Assembly (NCBI GenBank): GCA_027009605.1
Contig: JALVCY010000098.1
Coordinates: forward strand, 1 to 5,074
Direction: 5' to 3'
Origin: Saprospiraceae bacterium
Lineage (GTDB): Bacteria > Bacteroidota > Bacteroidia > Chitinophagales > Saprospiraceae
Length of the DNA: 5,074 nucleotides
In this document: positions 1-4,386 of the stretch, in pieces
Numbering within the stretch: position 1 is the stretch's first letter
How the letters are laid out: each line of letters opens with the position of its first letter
Program-made: the position numbers and the translations under genes
The notes under the pieces: generated by a model
Seen by the model: the letters and a program-made list of their open reading frames with translations, nothing else
Databases searched by the model: none
What the model was told of the DNA's origin: nothing

Positions 1-176
1 AATTTTACGGAGGGCTTCAAGAAATCCTTAATCCCGTATGGAAAGGCTTGGCCGATGGTTGCAATCTCAATCGACATACCGACCAATACATCTTAGAAGC
101 CGGCTTCCAACCCGTCAATCATTTTTACTCCGGCAATAAACTCCGTTGGGTGCAAGGCGTCTATGCTTTGAAGTAA
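1..176 (+). CDS. C-terminal fragment of a probable class I SAM-dependent methyltransferase (5' end outside window)
   Basis: The reading frame is open from base 3 and ends at TAA 174-176, giving the last 57 residues of a protein that starts before the window. The residues run FYGGLQEILNPVWKGLADGC, then NLNRHTDQYILEAGFQ, and end in GVYALK. A segment of the form 'NP.W..L..GC.LNR.T...I..AGF', followed by an F-Y-S-G stretch and a short hydrophobic end, is typical of the C-terminal part of UbiE/METTL7-like class I methyltransferases, where it lies after the SAM-binding Rossmann core. The SAM-binding motifs would be upstream and cannot be checked, so substrate and exact family are unknown. The ending looks natural rather than truncated. 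The stop codon lies 15 bases before the target duplication of the MITE-like element, so the insertion did not break the gene. Confidence is high that this is coding and moderate for the family. Confidence 0.72.
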   Translation, partial: FYGGLQEILNPVWKGLADGCNLNRHTDQYILEAGFQPVNHFYSGNKLRWVQGVYALK

Positions 177-199
177 AGTCCTCCTAGATTTTCAAAATT

Positions 200-363
200 G
201 TAACTATTTAGCCACCCGCTAATTTTTGCTAGTAAATGCCCTTTTTGCGCCTGTTTTTGCTAAAATTTTCTCACGTAGCCCAGCTACGCTTCAAAAATTG
301 TAGCTTCAACATCCACAAAAATGCCTATTTTCTATCTAAAAATTGGGGCACCTAAACAGTTAC
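200..363. mobile_element. 164-bp MITE-like palindromic element with 8-bp target duplication
   Basis: The ends are inverted repeats: GTAACTATTTAG at 200-211 and CTAAACAGTTAC at 352-363, which match at 11 of 12 positions. The bases just outside form a near-perfect 8-bp direct repeat, TCAAAATT (192-199) and TCAAAGTT (364-371), as expected for a target-site duplication with one later mutation. The two 80-base arms are inverted copies along most of their length, at roughly 70% by eye. They share blocks such as AATTTTT, TTTTTG and GCTA-n-AATTTT, and meet at the exact hairpin CGTAGC-CCA-GCTACG (274-288). No transposase is encoded. GTAA termini with an 8-bp duplication are the known hallmark of the IS66 family, so an IS66-mobilised non-autonomous element is my inference. 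Transcribed, it would fold into one long hairpin. Confidence 0.62.
208..227 (+). terminator. weak terminator-like hairpin after the methyltransferase
   Basis: A 5-bp stem TTAGC (208-212) and GCTAA (218-222) with loop CACCC is followed directly by TTTTT (223-227), 32 bases after the methyltransferase stop. The stem is short and has only two G-C pairs. It lies inside the left arm of the MITE-like element, so it may be incidental. If it works, the inserted element has supplied the gene's terminator. Confidence 0.25.
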
Positions 364-483
364 TCAAAGTTTACCAAAGGAACGAAGCCATCCGCCCGGC
401 TCACCCCCGAAGAATCCCAACCCAACAGAATTTTGGAAATCTCCCCCAAAATCGCCCCCAAAACCTATAAGCTTGCAGAATAA

Positions 484-511
484 CGAATGCCGAATACCGA
501 ATACCGAATAA
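484..511. repeat. heptamer tandem repeat, CGAATAC x4
   Basis: Four adjacent heptamers, CGAATGC, CGAATAC, CGAATAC and CGAATAA, form a short direct tandem repeat in the spacer before recQ. No coding role is visible. The 7-base period is not a multiple of three, so length changes here would not preserve a reading frame. Confidence 0.8.
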
Positions 512-546
512 TGAAGTCAAAACCCCAGCAAGAATCCAAATCTTAA

Positions 547-639
547 CAACTAGCGAAGCGAATCAACTAACGAAGCGCAGCGAGTGAATCAACTTTCTCA
601 ACTAGCGAAGCTTGCGAGCGAATCAACTTCTCAACTTCC
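547..639 (+). repeat. left repeat cluster: CAACT linker plus GCGAAGC-type modules
   Basis: The cluster holds three modules, each beginning CAACT and ending GAAT: 547-563 (17 nt), 564-589 (26 nt) and 599-623 (25 nt). Short CAACTTTCT, CAACTTCT and CAACTTCC spacers follow the second and third. The first and third modules contain GCGAAGC, a heptamer known to form an unusually stable DNA mini-hairpin with a GAA loop. The same cluster recurs in inverted orientation at 3834-3907, including a 31-base exact match (598-628 with 3859-3889). The cluster ends about 25 bases before the recQ promoter box. Confidence 0.85.
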
Positions 640-664
640 ACAAAAAAACTAACCCAAATATCCC

Positions 665-672
665 TAACTTTG
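665..672 (+). promoter_or_regulatory. Bacteroidota-type -7 promoter box before recQ
   Basis: TAACTTTG matches all fixed positions of the Bacteroidota housekeeping -7 element TAnnTTTG and ends only 4 bases before the recQ ATG at 677. I see no TTTG or TTG at the expected -33 distance; that region is A-rich (641-660). Given usual spacing, transcription would begin at or within a few bases of the ATG, implying a leaderless or nearly leaderless mRNA. Confidence 0.5.
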
Positions 673-676
673 CAGG

Positions 677-2590
677 ATGCCTTCACCAAGAGAAATACTA
701 AAGCAATATTGGGGATATGACACTTTTCGGCCCTTGCAGGAAGAGATTATTCAATCCGTATTGGATGGTCGGGATACCTTGGCGCTATTGCCTACGGGGG
801 GCGGAAAATCCATTTGCTACCAAGTGCCTGCCTTAGTTCAAGAAGGGATTACCATCGTGATTTCGCCTTTGATTGCTTTGATGAAAGACCAAGTGGAGAA
901 TTTGCGAAAGCTGGGGATTAAGGCTGAAGCAGTTTTTTCGGGGATGTACATGAAGGATATTGACCGGGTGTTGGATAACTGTGTCTATGGCGATATTAAG
1001 GTATTGTATTTGTCGCCGGAGCGTTTGCTCAATTTTATGGTCATTGAGCGGATAAAAAAGATGAAAGTTAATTTGTTGGCTGTGGATGAAGCGCATTGTA
1101 TTTCTCAGTGGGGTTATGATTTTCGGCCACCTTATCTCCAAATCGCTGATATCCGTGAGTTTTTACCGAAAGGGACGCCTGTTTTGGCTCTGACGGCCAC
1201 GGCCACTGCTGATGTGGCAAAGGACATACAAGAAAAGTTAAAGTTTAAGAATGGTGCTTTCTTTCAGGGGAGTTTTGTGCGGCAGAATCTATCTTATTCG
1301 GTTATTTATGTGAGCCGAAAAGAAGATAAGTTAGTCGAGATTCTGATGAATGTGAAAGGTACGGCCATCGTGTATGCACGCAATCGACGATTGACTAAGG
1401 ATATTTCTGCCTTGTTGCGCAAGCACCGGATTAATGCCCAATTTTATCACGCCGGCCTGTCTATGGAAGAGCGAACCCAACGCCAAGATGATTGGAAATC
1501 CGGTCGTACCCGGGTAATGGTCAGCACCAATGCCTTTGGGATGGGCATCGACAAACCGGATGTGCGGGTGGTCGTACACATGGATTTGCCGGCGAGTTTG
1601 GAAGCCTATTACCAAGAAGCCGGTCGAGCCGGGCGGGATGGTAAAAAATCCTACGCCGTGCTTTTGTATAATCATGGCGATCGCCAGCATTTGGAATACG
1701 TCCATGAGCTTTCCTTCCCGTCTATGGATGTCTTGCGACAAACTTATCGGGCCTTGTCCAATTATTATCAATTAGCAGTCGGATCCCCGGAAGGGGCGAG
1801 TTTTGAATTTGATTTTCATCAATTTACGAAGACTTACCGCTTGGATGTCTTGGTGACGATGCATGCCTTGCGGGTGTTGGAGCAGGAGGGGTGGTTGGTT
1901 ATTTCGGAGAGTTTTTATTTGCCTTCTTCGATGATGTTTAAGGTGGATCGCTTGGATGTATATGAGTTTCTTTTGCAGAATCCAAATGTCGAGAACCTAC
2001 TGAAAACCTTATTGAGAAGTGCCCAAGGACAAGCCTTTTTGAACTTTGTCAATCTCAATGAATCGTCAATCGCTAATTTCCTGAACATCTCCATTCCCAC
2101 CCTGCAAAAGCAGATTGGTTTTATTGCGAAAGCAGGGATTATTGACTATCGGCCGCAGACCGAAAATCCTAGGATTACCTTCTTGCGGGAACGTGTCCCG
2201 GTAGAAAACTTGTCCATTGACTTGGAAGCCTTCAACTTTCGTAAAAACAGGCTCTATGAAAGAATAACCAAAGCCATACAATATGCTGAAAATAAGGCTT
2301 GTAGGAGTCTTTCCTTAATTCATTACTTTGGGGAAGAATCGGATGTGACTTGCGGGATTTGCGATGTCTGTTTAGGCCGTCACAAGGTCGAATTGTCCAA
2401 GGAAGACTACGAGCGCTATAAGGCCAAAATCCTATCCATTTTGACCAACAACCCCACCGAAGAGAAGCTCTTGCTTCAGTCCTTTTCTTTTAAGCATCAT
2501 CCCAAAGTCCGGCAGGCCTTAGCGTTTCTTATCGACGAAGGAGTTCTTGAAATATCCGGCCAAAAATATCAACTCCATGAAGACGCCTAA
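677..2590 (+). CDS. recQ: RecQ-family ATP-dependent 3'-5' DNA helicase
   Basis: This 637-residue cytoplasmic protein has all helicase signatures in order: RecQ motif 0 (YWGYDTFRPLQEE, 11-23), Walker A TGGGKS (40-45), ISPLIALMKDQ (62-72), DEAH (137-140) running into the aromatic loop SQWGYDFRP (143-151), LTATAT (172-177), STNAFGMGIDKPDVR (283-297) and QEAGRAGRDG (313-322). Four cysteines at 542, 559, 562 and 565 have the spacing of the RecQ zinc knuckle (C-x16-C-x2-C-x2-C). About 220 residues separate motif VI from the zinc site, far more than in E. coli RecQ, and include helical winged-helix-like sequence around 380-410. I know this layout from Bacteroidota RecQ proteins. I see no clear HRDC domain. 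RecQ unwinds forked and structured DNA in recombination and replication-fork repair. Met1 is supported because motif 0 falls at the usual distance; there is no Shine-Dalgarno sequence. The 3' end overlaps the next gene by 14 bases. Confidence 0.95.
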   Translation: MPSPREILKQYWGYDTFRPLQEEIIQSVLDGRDTLALLPTGGGKSICYQVPALVQEGITIVISPLIALMKDQVENLRKLGIKAEAVFSGMYMKDIDRVLDNCVYGDIKVLYLSPERLLNFMVIERIKKMKVNLLAVDEAHCISQWGYDFRPPYLQIADIREFLPKGTPVLALTATATADVAKDIQEKLKFKNGAFFQGSFVRQNLSYSVIYVSRKEDKLVEILMNVKGTAIVYARNRRLTKDISALLRKHRINAQFYHAGLSMEERTQRQDDWKSGRTRVMVSTNAFGMGIDKPDVRVVVHMDLPASLEAYYQEAGRAGRDGKKSYAVLLYNHGDRQHLEYVHELSFPSMDVLRQTYRALSNYYQLAVGSPEGASFEFDFHQFTKTYRLDVLVTMHALRVLEQEGWLVISESFYLPSSMMFKVDRLDVYEFLLQNPNVENLLKTLLRSAQGQAFLNFVNLNESSIANFLNISIPTLQKQIGFIAKAGIIDYRPQTENPRITFLRERVPVENLSIDLEAFNFRKNRLYERITKAIQYAENKACRSLSLIHYFGEESDVTCGICDVCLGRHKVELSKEDYERYKAKILSILTNNPTEEKLLLQSFSFKHHPKVRQALAFLIDEGVLEISGQKYQLHEDA

Positions 2591-3671
2591 GCATATCATT
2601 TGTACTGTGACGAACGACTTGGTTTATGACCAGCGGATGATACGTATTTGCACGGCCTTGGTGGAGATGGGGCATCAGGTGACCTTGGTGGGGCGTGAAA
2701 AAAAATCATCTGAAGCGCTGGTGAAGCGAGATTTTGAGCAAGTCCGTTTGAAGGTGAGTGCTGAGCGGGGCAAGTGGTTTTATTTTCAGTTTTATCGAGC
2801 TTTGAAGCGTTGGTTGCTGGCGCAAAAAATGGATGTTTTGTATGCCGTGGATTTGGATACTTTATTGGCTTGTGCGCAGGTGGTGGAGCGTCGTCCCGGT
2901 TTGCATCTAATCTATGATGCGCATGAGTATTTTACGGAAGTACCCGAATTGGCGGGGCGTCCTTGGGTCAAAAAAGTATGGGAGCAAATCGCCCGTTATG
3001 GGATTCCCAAGGCGGGCGCTTGCATCACAGTTTCGGAGACCTTAGGCGAAGTGCTTACGCAAAAATATGCCAAAAAATTCCACATCATCAGAAATGTACC
3101 CACACTAAAAGAAGAAAATCTAAGTCCTAAGCCTAATCCCAAAATCATCCTTTATCAAGGAGTGCTGAACCGGGGGCGGGGAATAGAAGCCGCCATTCTC
3201 GCCATGCACCAAATCGAAGGCGCCCGGCTTTGGCTAGTTGGTATGGGTGATTTGGAAGCAGAACTCAAAGCATTGACCCAAAAAGAAGGTCTGACCCACA
3301 AAGTCGTTTTCAAAGGCCACGTCCGGCCGGAACAACTCGCCGAGATGACCCGCCAATCTTGGTTGGGCATTAACTTGCTGGAAGGGGACAGCCTGAATTA
3401 TTTCTACTCCTTAGCCAACAAGTTTTTTGATTATATGATGGCAGGTGTTCCTTCTTTAAATATGAATTTCCCGGAGTACCGGCGTATTCTCTCGGAGCAT
3501 CCGATGGGCTTGTTGCTCTCGGAATTGACTCCGGATGCCGTGGCCGCTCAAGTCAATTACTTGATGCAAAATGAAGCGGATTATCAAAAAATGGTAAAGG
3601 CGGCAGCGGTGGCTCGGGAGGTGTTTAATTGGGAGGTAGAGAAGAAGAAATTGGAGGGGATTTTGGGTTGA
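2577..3671 (+). CDS. GT4-like (GT-B fold) glycosyltransferase
   Basis: This 364-residue protein has a GT-B glycosyltransferase layout. The N-terminal half has a beta-strand start, IICTVTNDLVYDQRMIRI (7-24), then the strand VTLVG (35-39), DAHEYFTEVPEL (114-125) and ITVSE (150-154). The C-terminal donor-binding half has ILYQGVLNRGRGIEAAI (191-207), LWLVGMGDLEAEL (218-230), VVFKGHV (243-249) and SLANKFFDYMMAGVPSL (278-294). The last is the nucleotide-sugar region, where many relatives carry an E-x7-E motif; here D285 occupies the K-x2-E/D-Y type position. It probably transfers a sugar from a nucleotide donor during envelope polysaccharide or glycan synthesis; the acceptor is unknown. No signal peptide or membrane span is seen, so it is likely cytosolic or peripheral. 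I chose ATG 2577 because it gives a normal N-terminus; an in-frame TTG at 2547 adds ten unlikely residues. There is no Shine-Dalgarno sequence, so translation is probably coupled to recQ. Its TGA stop lies inside a repeat unit. Confidence 0.88.
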   Translation: MKTPKHIICTVTNDLVYDQRMIRICTALVEMGHQVTLVGREKKSSEALVKRDFEQVRLKVSAERGKWFYFQFYRALKRWLLAQKMDVLYAVDLDTLLACAQVVERRPGLHLIYDAHEYFTEVPELAGRPWVKKVWEQIARYGIPKAGACITVSETLGEVLTQKYAKKFHIIRNVPTLKEENLSPKPNPKIILYQGVLNRGRGIEAAILAMHQIEGARLWLVGMGDLEAELKALTQKEGLTHKVVFKGHVRPEQLAEMTRQSWLGINLLEGDSLNYFYSLANKFFDYMMAGVPSLNMNFPEYRRILSEHPMGLLLSELTPDAVAAQVNYLMQNEADYQKMVKAAAVAREVFNWEVEKKKLEGILG

Positions 3672-3770
3672 GAAGGTTGAGACGTTCGCCTACGGCTCAC
3701 TGGGTTGAGACTCGTCCCGATTACTATCGTGGATTCGGACTTCGGGTTGAGAGCTTCGCAGGTTGAGACG
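3667..3770. repeat. GTTGAGA-linked repeat modules downstream of the glycosyltransferase
   Basis: Five copies of GTTGAGA (3667, 3676, 3704, 3746, 3762) are separated by different inserts. One insert has the small palindrome GCC-TAC-GGC (3688-3696). Another has the hairpin TCCCGAT-TACT-ATCG(T)GGA (3715-3733), which has seven pairs and one bulged T. A third has GCTTCGC, the reverse complement of the GCGAAGC heptamer. The first copy contains the TGA stop of the glycosyltransferase. The stretch 3771-3833 that follows is T/G-rich, and I see nothing definite in it. Confidence 0.75.
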
Positions 3771-3833
3771 GTTTGGGTGTTTGATTGGGATTTTACTCAT
3801 TATATGACATTTGGAATTCTGTTTGGGTTTTTA

Positions 3834-3907
3834 GTTGAAGAAGTTGATTCGCTGCGCTAGTTGATTCGCTCGCAAGCTTCGCTAGTTGATTCGCTTCGCT
3901 AGTTGAT
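3834..3907 (-). repeat. right repeat cluster, inverted relative to the cluster before recQ
   Basis: On the minus strand this reads as three CAACTAGCG-type modules ending in GAAT, the same family as 547-639. The longest exact inverted match is 31 bases (3859-3889 against 598-628). Looser similarity continues through CAACTTCTTCAACT and an A-rich run to CCCAAA, matching the order seen at 619-658. The recQ-glycosyltransferase pair therefore lies between inverted copies. Confidence 0.85.
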
Positions 3908-3934
3908 AGATTTGGGATTCTGATTGGTTTTTTG

Positions 3935-3977
3935 GGTCTTTGGTCTTTAGGGCGCGCCTGTGGCGCTTTTGGTCTTT
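3935..3977 (+). terminator. terminator-like hairpin flanked by GGTCTTT repeats
   Basis: GCGCC (3954-3958), loop TGT and GGCGC (3962-3966) form a fully G-C 5-bp stem followed by TTTT (3967-3970), as in a short intrinsic terminator on the plus strand. The hairpin is bracketed by GGTCTTT at 3935, 3942 and 3971. It is about 285 bases after the glycosyltransferase stop, far for its terminator, but it is the best candidate I see. It may instead be another repeat module. Confidence 0.38.
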
Positions 3978-4012
3978 GGCTACGGTAGAGGTTTTTTCTT
4001 GACTTCAGTTTC

Positions 4013-4068
4013 GGTACATCGGTGTAACGGTGTAACGGTATTACGGTGTAACGGTGTAACGGTATAAC
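4013..4068. repeat. octamer tandem tract, GGTGTAAC type
   Basis: Seven consecutive octamers fit GGTRTAAC with few changes: GGTACATC, GGTGTAAC twice, GGTATTAC, GGTGTAAC twice and GGTATAAC. Shorter versions of the tract occur inside each long repeat unit (for example 4117-4148). The tract leads directly into the long array, so it may be an expanded edge of it. Confidence 0.85.
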
Positions 4069-4218
4069 GGGAAGGCAGCCAAGAGCTTTTTCCCTTGAAC
4101 GCCGAAGGCAATGAACGGTCTAACGGTATAGCGGTATAACGGTATAACGGGAAGGCAAGAAAGAAATCTTGATTCTTGAACTTAACGGCTAGGCAGCCAA
4201 GAGCGAGTTCCCTTGAAC

Positions 4219-4267
4219 GTCCGAAGGACATTGAACGCCCGAAGGGCAATTTGAACGTCCGAAGGAC
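4219..4267. repeat. GAA-loop hairpin modules in unit 1
   Basis: Three 11-base palindromes with GAA loops follow one another: GTCC-GAA-GGAC (4219-4229), GCCC-GAA-GGGC (4237-4247) and GTCC-GAA-GGAC (4257-4267), separated by TTGAAC-containing linkers. A shorter relative, GCC-GAA-GGC, is at 4101-4109. Unit 2 has the same set at 4560-4570, 4578-4588 and 4598-4608. Unit 3 keeps only one (4900-4910). Stem pairing is retained even where bases differ. Confidence 0.8.
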
Positions 4268-4303
4268 AAATTGAACTCCAATAGGTTGATTATCAGCGGT
4301 TTC

Positions 4304-4335
4304 AATTGAACAGTTGAACAGTTGAACGATTGAAC
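4304..4335. repeat. octamer tandem tract, AGTTGAAC type
   Basis: Four octamers, AATTGAAC, AGTTGAAC, AGTTGAAC and GATTGAAC, stand in tandem. Equivalent tracts recur in units 2 and 3. Unit 3 has one change that makes its first octamer AGTTGAAC, like the consensus. Confidence 0.85.
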
Positions 4336-4357
4336 AAAATCTCCACACAGAATAAAA

Positions 4358-4386
4358 TTTGGCAGTATTACAGCACAATACTTTTA
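4358..4386 (+). promoter_or_regulatory. possible Bacteroidota promoter in each array unit, overlapping a hairpin
   Basis: TTTG (4358-4361) is followed after 17 bases by TACTTTTA (4379-4386), which matches TAnnTTTG except for the last base. This resembles the Bacteroidota -33/-7 pair at the short end of accepted spacing. The exact 6-bp hairpin AGTATT-ACAGCAC-AATACT (4364-4382) lies across the spacer. Identical copies are at 4699-4727 and 5001-5029. Transcripts would run into the next unit. It may be chance in AT-rich sequence. Confidence 0.25.

Noticed and set aside
340..483. Short open frame ending RILEISPKIAPKTYKLAE, in frame with the methyltransferase if the MITE-like element is removed
   Set aside because: It lies after a genuine-looking stop, lacks a convincing start codon, and is too short to identify. 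Possibly a gene remnant, but not supportable.
833..2281. Minus-strand and alternate-frame open frames within recQ
   Set aside because: They are shadows of a clearly coding gene with intact helicase motifs and show no recognisable protein character.
2547..2576. Earlier TTG start for the glycosyltransferase
   Set aside because: It adds ten residues with no family resemblance. The ATG at 2577 gives the usual N-terminal beta strand.
4013..4148. Iterons of a replication origin
   Set aside because: The octamers are iteron-like in spacing, but I see no initiator gene and no DnaA-box cluster in the window.
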